From Limnanthes douglasii subsp. nivea (Eukaryota; Streptophyta; Magnoliopsida; Brassicales; Limnanthaceae): DNA of 64,000 nt. Below the pieces are notes generated by a model that saw nothing but the letters and a program-made list of their open reading frames with translations, searched no databases and was not told the DNA's origin. The stretch covers positions 168,401,739 through 168,465,738 of the forward strand of contig JAUPFV010000002.1 in assembly GCA_036936605.1 (NCBI GenBank). Direction: 5' to 3'. Of this stretch, positions 11,722-23,790 are shown piece after piece. A program made the position numbers and the translations under genes. The stretch's first letter is position 1, and every line of letters starts with the position of its first letter.

Positions 11722-12325
11722 TGGTGGAGCACCTGGAAGGAGTTCGTGGTAGTTTTATCCTTCTTCGAGGATCCCTTGCAAGATATTTTTGAGGGGAAAT
11801 AGAGAAGTTGATGTCAGAAGATTGAAAACCCATAACTCAAGAATTTAGGATTTCCTTGCAGAAGGTCGGACAAACTAACAATCATTATAATACTATTAAA
11901 CATGATAAAATAGGAAGCAAGATAAAAAATGAAAGAGTGTGGATGTTTACCTTGTTACTATGTTTGAAAATGGAAAGCAAAGAAATGACTAGCAATGAGG
12001 AAGACGTAAGGCTAAATGGGCTTAATTGCGGGTTATGGGCTTAAACAAAACTAAAAGGTTCACCGTTTGATTAAAAAATGATATGAAGTGGAATTTTGGT
12101 TACACACGCAACTAGCTACTATGTTTGTCAGACATATGTACATGATTTTGGACACGTGGCATAAAGAAACTAACGTCGAAAATCGCATGCATGACATTAC
12201 AACCTAAATGAAATATTTGTGTACGCCAAGTGGAAATATCATGAATAGAAGATAAAGTAAAGCCTCGTCCTCGATAAAATTGTACTCTTTCTAAAAGGCA
12301 AACCTTTAAAATAGTTCACTTTTAA

Positions 12326-12343
12326 AAGGACTAGAGGGAGTCA
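12326..12343 (+). other. Polypurine tract of Gypsy-1
   Basis: AAGGACTAGAGGGAGTCA directly precedes the TGAT start of the 3' LTR. Confidence 0.6.
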
Positions 12344-12899
12344 TGATAAGGCATAATCCATTGACCGGTGTATACTCATCGGCCAAGACGAGATACCTTC
12401 GAATATGAAATGGAAGTAGAAGGGTATTTGCTAGAGCATCACCCTCCATCGGATTATATACGGAGATCAGGTCGAGCCACCCCCGATCACAAAGTGGAGT
12501 TAAAGGATCATCAGCAGGAGGTGAGCAGCGAGATAGCTCGGTCAGATTGAAACAGGTATAATCAGTTACTAAGAAGACATATGGAAATATGCATACCCAG
12601 ATGTCATTCGTGTAAAGGTCGAGCTATACCTCGGTCCAAAGAGTGGGTGTTAGGCAAGAAAAGACACTAAAAGCAGTAACGAGACAGTTGTAAGAACGTG
12701 GAAACGGATCATGGATCCATGATCAAGCACAATTGAGAGTGGAGAGTGGAGAGTTATTAGGAGATAATGGTGTGATGTATAATGTATATAGTATATAAAG
12801 GTATTGAAATCCTATAACAATGTAAAATTGAAGCAATAAGATAATAACACGTTTGTTCTTCGAAACTTCATAACATATCATTGTCACTAAATTTCTTCA
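12344..12899 (+). repeat. 3' LTR of Gypsy-1
   Basis: 556 bp from TGATAAGGC to TTCTTCA. It contains a TATA box (12791-12799, TATATAAAG). The last 50 bp match the remnant at 3709-3759. An open frame at 12368-12550 lies wholly inside the LTR and has no family resemblance, so it is not called as a gene. Confidence 0.8.
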
Positions 12900-13176
12900 T
12901 AATCATGGAATATAGTGAGCAATCAATACCAATAAAATAAATGTAATCAATTATATTATTGCATATATAATGAATAACGATTAATGAAATAAAAAAGATA
13001 AACAAATAATACGAATAGGCATTGGTTAAATTCGACTATCAATGAAGAAACAATCGATTATTCTATTTTGCATTAACTATCTATTATTCTTTAATATATT
13101 TCTATTTTTTCCGTCTACAAATCGATAAATCTATTTTACCATCTTACTATTACTTACTCATTTTTTACACTCACCA
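12900..13176 (+). repeat. LRE-beta 5' LTR, truncated
   Basis: Matches the second half of the LTR at 40224-40865 (shared GTGAGCAATCAAT near 12916 and 40602, then the AATCGATT run and TTTTTACACT end). The upstream half is missing where Gypsy-1 ends. Confidence 0.7.
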
Positions 13177-13752
13177 AATCGGAGACTCCAATAGAGATGA
13201 TGGGTTCTCAGTAAAACATATGTTTCCCAAAATACAAAAACAAAAAATCATTTCCAAAATAAATAAATAAAACATAAAAAAAAATCTACTACAAAAACCA
13301 GTTTTCAAATTGCTGCTCCAAGGAGTTAACAAATATTTTCTATCTTTTTTTTCTCATTCATATAAAGATATCTTCTTCTTTTTTAAAACAACAATTACAA
13401 AAAAAATTAACAAATAAAAAATACATAAGTAATATTTGATATAAACTAAATATAAAAAAAAAGATTGCAAGAATGAAAATTATTATTTAATAAAAATGGT
13501 AAAATTGAATATATTTCATTTGTTAGTTGAAAACAAAATATATTTACAAAATTTCATAAAATGATATATTAATTGACAATTTTTAATTTATTTTGAATTT
13601 AAATAAATATAAATATAATAAATAAATACACACTATAATATTTTAGAATATTGATTTATTTTTACTTGTAAATTTGATTAGTCTTTAATAATTTTCTATA
13701 ATCAAATATAATTAATGGATATATCTCAATGACCATCTATAAAGATTAAATA

Positions 13753-14068
13753 TAGAGATGGCAATTCGGATTTTGTCTTGTCTGATCCGGTCCGAACAGA
13801 TTTTGCTCGGTCCGAACATAGAACAGATCAGATTTAAGTTTAAATGGTAATCCGAATTTTGTCTTGTCTGGTTCTATTTTTCTCATCCGACCCAAAATTT
13901 TAATATATATATATATATATATATCCCGGATCGGATTGGGTTGAGTGACGGATATAAACGAACGAGCTTGGATTTGAATTAGACCTAAAACAGATTAGAA
14001 ATATATATATATAAAAAAATCGAACAGACGAACCCGAACCCGATCCGCAGGGTCTATTGTCATCACTA
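13753..14068 (+). mobile_element. hAT-type MITE
   Basis: 316 bp with imperfect terminal inverted repeats (TAGAGATGGCAAT at the left, the complement of TAGTGATGACAAT at the right) and an 8-bp target duplication ATTAAATA / GTTAAATA (one mismatch). The paralogous leader at 2642-2649 has the single-copy target GTTAAATA and no insert, which fixes both ends. It contains a TA run (about 13903-13924) and no ORF. TAGGGATGGCAA-like termini with 8-bp duplications are typical of hAT MITEs. Confidence 0.85.
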
Positions 14069-14290
14069 GTTAAATACATTCAAATTATTAACTGTGTTAA
14101 ATAAAAACATTACAAATGATATAAAAATGAGTCTGAAATAAATAAATACGCAAAATAATGTTTCTAATTTGGAAAAAGAATCCGAAAATATCATTTGTTT
14201 TGTTTTTCTAAGACGAAGAAAACTAGTACCACTCATGATATGTTTTGAATTTTTTTAAAAAAGATTTATTACACACGTTTCTCAGTTATA

Positions 14291-14600
14291 TGGTTTCACA
14301 TCTACCAAAATAAAGATGATTTCGCATCTATCAAAAACAAAAGAGGTTTCTCATCTAGCAAAATAAAGAAGGTTTCACATCTATCAAAATAAAGAAGGTT
14401 TCGCATCTACCAAAATAAAAAAGGTTTCGAATCTATCAAAATAAATAAGGTTTAGCATCTAGTAAAATAAATAAGGTTTAGCATCTACCAAAATAAAGAA
14501 GGTTTCGCATCTACCAAAATAAAAAGGTTTAGCATCTATCAAAATAAATAAAGAAGGTTTCGTATTTATCAAATAAAGAAGTTTTCGCATCTTCTTCATT
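14291..14600 (+). repeat. 26-bp minisatellite, about 11.5 copies
   Basis: Unit close to AAGGTTTCGCATCTACCAAA followed by ATAAAG. Copies vary by a few bases (TTTCAC, TTTAGC, TATCAA, TAGTAA) and one has a 4-bp internal expansion. It lies in the LRE-beta leader. Confidence 0.9.
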
Positions 14601-14713
14601 AACCCTCTAAATTTAATTTTTTTTAAAGTCTGTATCTTTTAAACCGTAACTCAGAAGAAAAAAATCGAAAATACCGTTGGTTTTGTTTTTTTTAAGACGA
14701 AAAAAACTAATAT

Positions 14714-15389
14714 TGTTATATATTATTCAAAATCATGTCAAATAATATACAACAAATCGCGAAAGAGAAATCAAACCCTTTTCTAGATTCACCTAGAGAA
14801 TAAACAAAAAACCAAGAACACTTACAAGTTTGCCTGGTGCTATCCATCTAGTATTCCCTTTTGTTCCTTTGCGTTCATCAACGATTCCACGTTCTCCAGC
14901 GATTCCATTTATGAAATTGAGAAACCTGTATAATCAAATTAGAGAAGAAGGAAAAGGTTTCGAGACACTTAAGGAAGCGGTCGTATTTCTGATTAGGATT
15001 TAGAGTGATAAATACCTAAACCTAGCCCCTTATTTATAAACTTTACAATGTGAAGCCCAACATTGTAAAGCCCATCCTTTATTACTTCCTTGTGTCCGGG
15101 ACCATAACCCGATAAACTGAAATTCAATTTATATCCCTCATTTATTAATTCAGCTTAAGTGTTGATATTTGGTCCCTCTTCATCATAGTGTCCAAATTCA
15201 ACATGGTTATCACACTTGAGCACATAACGCCTTTTCACCCATAGGTCCAATTCAGTTAATTAAATAATTCGCTTGATTACTTTTAATTTGGATTTCCTTA
15301 AGACAATAACCGAATATGTTTATTTAACATGTCGGTCCAAATTATTTTCAGTCCATAAATATATTAAATATATATATATATATATAAAA
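14714..15389 (-). repeat. Copia LTR copy A
   Basis: Begins TGTTATATATTATTC as in copies B and C, and aligns with both over about 650 bp. The end next to the internal region is degraded to a TA run (15368-15386). Confidence 0.85.
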
Positions 15390-15897
15390 ATCTCTCACTT
15401 GGACCGCCATATGCTACTCAAGAATACATATTCAACTTTAAATGTGATGCCTATATTCATTTTCAATGGGCAAATGGTACAACCCGGTACATGACTGGTA
15501 ACTATAAAGGACTAAAAACCTATTTCTTGTAATGTGAACAATATGATGCAACAATAATCACATCACCACTATCAATCAATTACTTGGGCCAATTATGAAG
15601 CGTGGCCTAAGAGTAATATGGCTTGTATTCGTACACATCTACTCTGAAATGGTTCCTACCTTTGGAGACCCAATACAGTACAGATATCAATAAATATTTC
15701 CAAGAATATATATATATATATATATAATAAACTTTATTGTGCACAATACTACAAAATATAACATCAGATCCTATTACAAACTCTCCCACTAAAACTAACA
15801 ATCCTCTAAATCAACTACACCCATACCGATGGTGTGTCCCTGGAAAACCTTAGGCAAAACCGCCTTTGTTAGGGGATCCGCTATCATGGAGTTTGTT
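15390..15897 (-). mobile_element. Copia 3' internal tail next to LTR A
   Basis: Non-coding stretch between pol and the LTR. It matches 27003-27500 closely, from the purine tract (complement of TCTCTCACTTGG) to ATCATGGAGTTTGTT, where the match stops and Gypsy-2 RNase H sequence begins. This shows that A belonged to a once longer copia copy. Confidence 0.75.
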
Positions 15898-17120
15898 TGG
15901 AGAATCTATCAACATGAAAGTCTACCAAGAAATCAGCCACTGATTGGGCTTTAATTGTCGTTCGGTGTGGAAAATCAATATCATAATCACCCAGTTGTGC
16001 TGACCACTTGATCATTCTACTTGACACATTAGCTTTCTGAAGAACACTTTTCAAGGGGAAAGATGTTCGAACAACAATGGAATGATCTTGGAAGTATGGT
16101 CTCATCTTTCTTTTGCTGCAATTATCAAGGCCAATACCAATTTTCCAACTTCAAATATCTTCTTTCAGCATCCAACAGACTTTTGCTGATGTAATACACC
16201 GGACGAGGGTAATTGTCCCCTTCTCTTACTAGCACAACACTTATTGCATACTCTGATACAGCTAGATAGACATAGATCTTTTTCCTCCAAACAGGTTTGA
16301 AGAGAGTTTTAGGTGAAGACAAATACTTCTTGATTTCAATAAAAGCCTGATCACACCGTGGAGACCAATTAAAGTCTTTGGCATTCCTCAATACTTGGAA
16401 AAATGGAGCGTACTTGTCTGATGATATTGAAATAAACCTATTCAACGTAGCGAATCATCCTGTTAGTCTTTGAACTTCTTTGATATTCTGAGGAGGGTCC
16501 ATAACTAGCAAGGCATTAAGTTGATTCGGATCATGTAGAATTCATTTTTCAGTTATTATGTAGCCCACGACCTTTCCCGATCGGACCCTAAATACACACT
16601 TGTTAGGGTTTAACTTTAAATTCACAGCCTCTAAGTTGGAGAATGTTTCTTGAAGGTCAGATATATGTGCATCTTCCTTCAAGATTTTAACCATCATATC
16701 ATCTATTTAAACCTCCACGTTTCTGCCAATCTGATTAGCAAAAGCTTTATTCACTAATCTCTGGTAAGTGGCTCCAGCATTTTTCAATCCAAACGGCATC
16801 ACCTTGTAACAATGAAGACCTCTGTATGTGATGAAAGTAGTGTGGTCTTGATCCTTCGAATCTACTTGTATCTGGTTATACCCTGAAAATGCATCCATGA
16901 ATGACAACAACCTATTTCCCAAAGTTGAATCTAGTAACTGATCTATCCGAGGAAAAACATAAAGATCTTTCGGGCATGCCCTATTAAGATCAGTAATCAA
17001 TGCACATGCGCCACTTGTCATTCTTTTTCTTGACCAGAATAGGATTAGTAGTCTACAAAGGGTACTTAGATTCTGTAATGTGACCCATCTTGGTCAAACG
17101 ATCAACTTCCTAAACAATTA
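15898..17120 (-). pseudogene. RT and partial RNase H of Gypsy-2
   Basis: 17021-16707 holds LNRACPKDLYVFPRIDQL, FMDAFSGYNQIQVDS, YKVMPFGLKNAGATYQRL. A stop interrupts the catalytic motif, which reads IDDMMV just after it (near 16695). 16445-16125 carries the connection and tether (FFQVLRNAKDFNWS, YLAVSEYAISVVLVREGD, VYYISKSLLDAE). 16105-15898 has the start of RNase H (IKAQSVADFLVDFHVDRF) and is cut by the breakpoint. Several stops and frameshifts; inactive. Confidence 0.85.
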
Positions 17121-17342
17121 CATCTGTTTTTTCCTTAGAGAAAGATCTTCTCCTTTGTATAACTGTCGCAACATCAGGTCGGATCGACAACTTATGATAT
17201 CATCTTTCACTCTAGTGACATCACTATTACACCATGCAAAAACATGTTGATTATGCATAAAAAAGGACAATAACCGGTGTTTCAAATCTAGTGCAAGCTT
17301 GGTACCAATTTTAACATTATTGCCCTCTGCGAGGGAGCGGGT

Positions 17343-17900
17343 TTAAAACTCCTCAACAAGTATTATGACATTGGGAGCCTCCCTAAAATCATCAATTTCA
17401 TTCTCATCAGCGAAAGGCTGCAATAGATACTTATCTATGTTAACCTTGACTGGCTCTAAAGTCTTACGAGCAAGAGCCGTTGCATAACATTTCCTGGTTA
17501 CCTTCTGGCTACTCCGGAAAACACCTACTTGTCCCTGGATAGCATACTTCAAACATTGGTGGACAGTAGAGGCCACAACATGCATTCGGGAGAGCTAAGA
17601 CTTTCCAAATATTGTATTGTAAGATATTGGGAAATCCACCGCAATAAACAGTACTCTTACCATTTTTTTAAAGGGCCATTTGCCCAACAAAACTTCCTCT
17701 TTGAACTCCCCAATCACATCTGTAAAACATCATATGAAGCCTACAATGGTTATGTTCAAATGTTGTATAACTGAAGGGTTTCTCATATTCTTCTAGGAGC
17801 TTAAAAACAAGATGTTTTCCAAAGCATGTGTCATTCAGAATTCGGCGTATATCATTTCCTCCTATTGATGCCCATATTACCACTGCATCTTCATGAGGCC
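17343..17900 (-). pseudogene. Protease region of Gypsy-2
   Basis: 17883-17668 has WASIGGNDIRRILNDTCFGK, matching the family segment before and across the active site, with the usual DTGSS replaced by DTCFG. 17585-17343 has VASTVHQCLKYAIQGQVGVF and the acidic linker before RT. The catalytic context is damaged. Confidence 0.75.
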
Positions 17901-18021
17901 CTGTAATGTCTCTCAGGTCATCCTTTTCTAAAACTATAGAGGGAGATGGAGATTGATACTAGTGGGTGGACATCCCTCCATCTAACTTGGTGTCCAAACC
18001 GTGATTATGTATTTTCCTTGA

Positions 18022-19809
18022 TTAAGTAGAAGGTGCAGTCACAGTAACCCCACCAAAAATAGTTAGTGATTCAAAAACGTTAATCAGACCGAAAATCGTT
18101 TTGGTCTTGTTTGTTATTACCCCCACCTGATTTCGACTCAGATCTGGATCAAGATACTCAGAGTCTATATCAAACCTTTCAGTGATTACCATCACACCTT
18201 CTTGTGTGGATGTTCCACGATTGTTCGAAGGACCAGTTCGGGGAGCTTGTGCATTATCTGGTCTGATTCCTCTTTGTTTTTTTACATAGGCTCCCAACTT
18301 TCCCCTTTCAATGAGGCTCTGAATCTCATGCTTCAAGGCTATACAATCATGAGTATCATGTCCTATGTTATTTTGGTATTGGCAGAAACGAGTGCTCAGG
18401 TTTTCTCTAGGGGATTGTAATGCTGCTGGCTTTCTAAAATGCACTTCGTTCTTAGTTTTGTCATAGATTGTAGCCACATTCTCCCCCAATTCAGCAAACC
18501 ACTCAGGTTAGCTCTGAGTTTGGTTAAACCATGGCCCCCTTTTGTTTTTGACATGTTGGCTCTGAGTCTGGTTAAATTAATTTTGCCTTGATTGGTTAGA
18601 TCACTGTCCAGTCTTTTTTGTCCTGTAACCGAACTGATTAGAAACTAGAGGAGTTGTTGTTATAGTAGTGGACCTCATTTGACGGTGTACTTTGGTTTTC
18701 TTAGTCTCTTCAACGTTAATATGTTTGTCCACCTGATTCAATAAACCACCCCAGGTCAATGCCTTCTTTCGAGTCACTGAATCGGCTAAATTACCTGGGT
18801 TTAAACCTTGTCTTAGGGAAGCAATTGCAACTTGTTCAAAGAAATCTGCTAAAGCATTCTTTGTATTTATGAACCGGTTGCTGTACTCCTTTAAAGACTC
18901 ATTTGGCTCCCGAGCACAATGGATAATAGTGTCCCCCATTACCCTTGAGCTCTTTGCTTCCAATAAATTTCCTCCGGAAGGTAACCCAGAATGTATCAAA
19001 ATTTCGTATGCACCCCTGAGGGACACTATTGTACCATTTGAGGGCACTTCCTGTGAATGTTTGTGAGAAAGCCCTACACAATAGCTTGTCGTTGTTGTCA
19101 AAATTCATTATGAATTTCTTGAACTGCTCCAAATGGTTGTCCAGATCTCGGCTCCTCTCATATTTCTCCATCTTATGAGCTATCAAACCTATTAGGAAGA
19201 TGTCCGAAGAGTATTTTTACGGACAAAGGCGATTGCCTCCAATTCTTGCTACGACTAAATACAGTATCTTCATTAAGGGTAGCAAAAATAACGGCTAAAT
19301 ACAATATCAATCAGCAACTGGTCAATATGCTGGTTGGTTGTCCCCTTACCCTTGCCATGGTGCTTCTTAAGTCTGTCATGCTTATCTATTTTTCTTGAAT
19401 ATTTTTTAGATAACCTCGTTTTCTTTTTTGACCTTCCTTCATCACTGTTTGAAGACAATGATTCTTCAAGCTCTGCCTCATTGGATGAGCTGCTGGGGGA
19501 CTCAGATGCCAAACTCTCCACAAGTTTAGATTGGTGTGTCTTCTTGGAACTGAGATAGATCTTCAAAGATTGCTCATTTTCTCCAGTCAGTGTGGTGAAG
19601 TACTGATGCACCAGATTTTTCTTTAACCCTTTCTCTGCTTGTTTTATTGATCTGAGCACCTCTATTTCAGCTCTCAACTGGTTGTGCTCCTCGATAGTAT
19701 ACTTATTGTTATCTCCTTCAACTTCCATCTTAGGAGGTGGAATATTCTGCTCATTTGAATCTATCCGAACTACTTTGTTTAATTGTTTTGAATTATGAAA
19801 TTCAGGCAC
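18022..19809 (-). pseudogene. gag: gag of Gypsy-2
   Basis: Three frames make up a gag of about 590 residues. 19809-19273 (178 codons) is the N-terminus: a Glu/Lys-rich probable coiled coil (HNQLRAEIEVLRSIKQAEKG), then Ser/Lys-rich low complexity. 19186-18899 and 19101-18601 together give the gag domain (LDNHLEQFKKFIMNFDNNDK, AFSQTFTGSALKWYNSVPQG, FRRKFIG, then a shift, then DTIIHCAREPNESLKEYSNR). 18489-18022 has the Cys/His motif CQYQNNIGHDTHDC followed by LKHEIQSLIERGKLGAYV. The domain is closely similar to the TR-GAG-1 gag. At least two frameshifts. Confidence 0.85.
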
Positions 19810-19815
19810 CGTCGT

Positions 19816-19835
19816 GCTCCCACTATAGTCGCCAA
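19816..19835 (-). other. Primer-binding site of Gypsy-2
   Basis: On the minus strand TTGGCGACTATAGTGGGAGC, a decayed form of the TTGGCGACTCCACTGGGGA type, just downstream of the LTR. Confidence 0.75.
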
Positions 19836-19837
19836 TT

Positions 19838-20218
19838 TGGTGTGGTTAATTCCTTTTTAAGGGTAATTTTGTAAAGTGTTTTGGGAATTTAATGTTTAAG
19901 GGAGAGAGTAGTGAGATAACTAAGCTGTGTGCTAGCAGTAAATTCTGATTACCCTTATTAATGAAAGTGGTTGGGGTATATATACTTAATTAATGACCCA
20001 TGAGCCTGTCGTGTCGAACCATGGAGTCGAGTCATGTTTAAGGACCCATTAGCCCAAGATGTGAGGTGACCAGCACCTAGCTTAGTCACACCCTATTACA
20101 TTTGTCTTGTCCGGTTTTTTATAATAGTTGTTATGTCTGAACAGCCCTCCGGATAAAGGCATGTTATAGTGTCCAAAATATCTGAACTCACCACGTATAA
20201 CCATCTTTCCTAACAACA
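19838..20218 (-). repeat. 5' LTR of Gypsy-2
   Basis: 381 bp on the minus strand, from TGTTGTTAGG to CCACACCA, ending next to the primer site. A TATA box (GTATATATACC) lies at 19976-19985. There is no second copy in the window, so the outer end is inferred from the TGTTG start only. Confidence 0.6.
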
Positions 20219-21399
20219 ATAACAATCATAGGAAAATTCAAGTTTTTAGGCTAAAACTATAACTCTAAAAATCACTAAACATATCAATGTAAATTCAGAA
20301 ATAATTACACCAATACGTAGAGAAAACAAACCTTAAAGATTTGTAAACTTCGATTTGAGAAATCTAACGTTTTCGAATGGTGAATTTGAAAGCTTTTAGG
20401 GTCTAGAAGAGAAAAATAAAGATTTGGTGAAGAAGAAATATTTATATCAATGGAATTTTTGTAAATATTGGGGTCTATTATAGCCAAAATAGGTCTCATT
20501 ATAGGGGGCCGCATTATAAAATAACGGATCTCAATTTAGCCTTATCCTTTTTATATTTACAACAAGTTTATGTATGTTATTATACATGTAGTGGTTTTCT
20601 TAATATCAACTCTAAATAAACCAGAAAATTAAACAACATTAGAACATCGAACAACACAATTATTTGTATGAGATTCAACTCCACGAATAGAGTTTTGCAT
20701 TTTTGAAATGTTTAGTGGGTAATTATTTTCAAAAATAATTTCAAAAAACTATAAAGAGCTTCCAACCGTCTAATTTAATCTAAAATATTAAGTAAAAAAA
20801 TTATACACCTACACAAAAAATTTGTTTGCTCTTAATTTTTCTTTTGTTATTTTAACTTGATTTCGGTAAAACTTTGTTCATTTTATTTAATTGGTTTATA
20901 TATGTATGTATACCAGTACATTAATTAGAAACACTTCAAGATTTTTTCTTCTTGAAGAATAGAGTCATCACCAAAATAGAGTTTTGATCTTAATTTGAGT
21001 CTTTTTCTGGCTTCTTACAAGAAGGATTCGACGTGATGGTAAAAAAACAACAAGGTTTTGCTAGCCAATGAAAAAGAATTTCCAAACCTGCAACAAAACA
21101 TATAAGAATCTCAAACCTTTAATCTCAGAAATAATCTGATATTTAAAAAAATAGAAAAAGAAAAATCTCAGTGGAAGATCTCAACAAAATCATACACTTA
21201 TATTACAAAAACTATTTTAAAATACACCTTGGTGAGGAAGTTTACAAAAGGAAACCAAACAAGCAAAATAAGGCTAAAATCAATTAACATGTATGAAAAT
21301 ATTGACTTTATGGTTCTACAAAAACCTATGGTGCTAGTTAAAATATTGATAAAGTTAAACATCTTCTAATGGACAACAAAATATGGGTTAATAATATGT
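20219..21399. other. Unassigned AT-rich DNA
   Basis: No ORF, LTR or tandem structure that I can support on either strand. The part after about 21250 may be the non-coding or decayed 5' end of the LINE. Confidence 0.5.
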
Positions 21400-23357
21400 G
21401 CAAAGTGTTTGAGATAGATTATAATGGATTTATGGAATAACTTAAGTTCATTGGATGATAGCACAAAATAATGACCGATAATAGGGGACTTTAACGTCAT
21501 CTCATGAGCCGATGAATATCTCAATTGTTCTTCTCTATGTTTGATAAGTATTAAAGATTTAAATAATGTAATTACTGATTGCTCATTGGATGATGTTGGT
21601 TACATTAGAACAAAATACACTTATTCCGACAAAAATAGATACAAAAGGTTAGATAGGATGATGTTCAACAATATATGAGATGAGTATTTTAATGAAACTA
21701 GAGCTAAAAATATGGCCAAGACTTGTTCTGATCATACCTCAATTTGCATTACTATTGAAGAGGACAATAAGAAGGTTAATGCCTCTTTTAAATTCTAAAA
21801 TATGTGGACTCAACATCAATATTTCTTCAACATAGTTAAATGGGATTGGAAGATGAATATGAAAGGTCAACCATAGATTGTTTTTTTATTGGAATAAGTC
21901 AAAGAGATTGAAGAATATGTTTAAAATATATAACTAGGATCAATTTGGAAACATTATTTTCTTCTGTAACTCAAACAGAAAAGGAGGTTAACTCATTAAA
22001 ACAAAGATTTAAAGAAACCCAATGCATTGATGATAAAGTTAATCTTGTTAAATATCAAGATATCTACCTACATCTTCTAACTAGTGAAGATTTATATTGG
22101 CAACAAAAATGTAACTCTATTTGGTTGAAAGATGAAGATAAGAATACAACTTATTATTAGAATTATGTTAAAAAGAAGAGGAGAATAAATAAAAAATTTG
22201 GTGTTATGGAAGTGTCTGATTGGATCACAGATCATGAGAGGATAGGAAAGTCTGTTGAAACTCATATTAAAGTTATTCATATTAGTCAAAATATGCAAAA
22301 AAAAATGATGAACATATTCATAACTATATTCATAATCTTATAAATTTTGATGACAATAATATTGTTAATGGAATTACATGATGAAAATGATCCATGAAGT
22401 GATTAAAATCTTAAGCCCCTCAAGTGCAGCAGCTATTGATGAATTCAATGTCTTGTTTTTCAAATGTCGTTGGCCTATTATCAAGAAGGGCATGGTTGAT
22501 GCTATCAAGGATTTCTTTCAAGGTAAAACTATTCCTCGAGAAATTACAGCTACAATAATTTGTCTGATTCCCAAGAAAATTCTCCTTCAAACCTAGCATG
22601 ATTATAGACCAATAAAGTTATGTACTATATTGAATATAATAATTTCTAAAATCATTAACACAAGACTTTCTAAGATCACACCTAAGATTCTTTCAGTTGA
22701 ACAAGGTGGATTTGTTCAAGGCAGTAATATTCATGACAACATTATTTTAGATAACGAACTAGTTATAGATCTCAAGAAAAACGTTATATGGCATAAAAAT
22801 CATTATAAAATAGACATGTAAAAAGCATTTGAAATAATGTCTTATAGCTTTATCTTAAGAATCATAAGGACCTTTGGTTTTGACAGTATCTTTCATGAAA
22901 AAATTCATAGTATAATTAATTACTCAACCTCACTTCTCAATTATTTTATGGAGAAGCTCATTGCTTTATTTGAATTAAAAAATGAACTGGTTTTCAAGAC
23001 TAGTGGTTCAATGTTGATCCCTTGTTTATCTTTTATTAATGACCTATTAATATTCACTAATGGTTATGGTCGGAATGTTGAAAGGCTTGGAGAATTTCTA
23101 CAATACTATCAACTAGTTTAAGGTCAAACTATTAATAAATACAAAACTAAAGTGATTACGTCTTCTTATCTCACCCGTTTTTAAACAGATCATCTATCTA
23201 TAACCTACCTTGGTATAAATATAAATACAAATAATAAAACCAGCAACTATATTGACCTGCTATCAAATATGAAGAACATAATTACTGAATGGAAAAGCAA
23301 GAAACTTTCATATGGTGGAAGGTTAACCTTACTCCAATATGTCCTAATGTCTCTTTG
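21400..23357 (+). pseudogene. L1-type LINE ORF2 fragment
   Basis: Non-LTR retrotransposon ORF2. 21435-21800 has the end of the endonuclease domain (GDFNVIS, TYSDKNRYKRLDRM, SDHTSICITI, MWTQHQYFF). 21945-22160 is the linker ending WLKDEDKNTTYY. 22378-23121 is RT (SSAAAIDEFNVLFFKCRW, TATIICLIPKK, LSVEQGGFVQGSNIHDNI, then INDLLIFTNG in place of the FADD motif). 23190-23340 is the post-RT part (TYLGININ, SKKLSYGGRLTLLQYVLMS). The segment around the RGLRQGDPLSP motif is deleted. Stops and frameshifts throughout. It ends abruptly at 23357 with no poly(A), against LTR-like sequence. Confidence 0.85.
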
Positions 23358-23790
23358 ATGTAGCTAAGAATGCATACATACTGGTTTCTCGCTCAAATAT
23401 CATAATTGTGTCAAACAAGTACTCAAATTGAAGATTTCAACGAGCCCGTTAGTTTTTAAAACTGTGACAAGTCACAAAGTTTGATATCCGAATTCGATAG
23501 ATAAAGTCTTCAAAAATAAGTTTTTATATTTACACGTCATTTAAATATTTTATTTTTATTTTTATATATTTATTTTATTTTAAAACATTTATGTAATTTC
23601 CCTTTTTGGAGATGAGGTTTTTGGGTAGTTGCTATATAAAACATCTTATACCAATTTTGTCGTTAAACTTTGATTAATTAAATTTTGAGAATTATTTATT
23701 TGAACCTCTTTTACTCCCCAACCTAGGGTTATGCTTTTAACTATTGTTTATTTCTTCTAATTTCCCCCACGCTATCAAATTGATGCAACA
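23358..23790 (+). repeat. LTR-like inverted arm, left
   Basis: About 430 bp in plus orientation with a TATA box (GCTATATAAA, 23631-23640). It matches the reverse complement of 24636-25050 over nearly its whole length, for example AAGAATGCA, TCAAACA-GTACTCAAA, ATTCGAT-GATAAAG and CCTAGGGTTAT. Confidence 0.75.

Larger units (their letters stand above)
3705..12899 (+). mobile_element. Gypsy-1: decayed Tat-type Ty3/gypsy element
   Basis: Order along the plus strand: LTR remnant, primer site, gag, protease, RT, RNase H, shortened integrase, antisense ORF region, polypurine tract, full 3' LTR. Gag-pol order with integrase last marks Ty3/gypsy, and the His/Cys gag motif plus an antisense ORF after pol fits the Tat group. 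It has many stops and frameshifts. The 5' LTR is cut to about 50 bp, so no target duplication can be checked. Its right end abuts an LRE-beta LTR remnant. Confidence 0.85.
13177..14713 (+). mobile_element. LRE-beta leader with primer site
   Basis: Primer site at 13179-13198 (TCGGAGACTCCAATAGAGAT), then an AT-rich leader matching 69-365 plus 2419-2740. Beyond 14165 it holds a duplicated block (14187-14250 and 14667-14713, GAAAATA..AAGACGAA) flanking a 26-bp minisatellite. It is interrupted at 14713 by the copia composite and resumes at 33555. Confidence 0.65.
15898..20218 (-). mobile_element. Gypsy-2: 3'-truncated Tat-type element
   Basis: Minus strand, read from right to left: 5' LTR (20218-19838), primer site, gag, protease, RT and the start of RNase H. 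It then breaks off at about 15898 against copia sequence; integrase and the 3' LTR are absent. Its gag and pol are the best-preserved gypsy coding regions in the window apart from the TR-GAG-1 gag. Confidence 0.85.

Noticed and set aside
12368..12550. 60-codon frame inside the Gypsy-1 3' LTR
   Set aside because: It lies wholly in LTR sequence, has no known domain and the 5' copy is lost, so no conservation can be shown.
14291..14600. CRISPR-like array
   Set aside because: Units are contiguous 26-bp tandem copies without unique spacers, in a plant retroelement leader.
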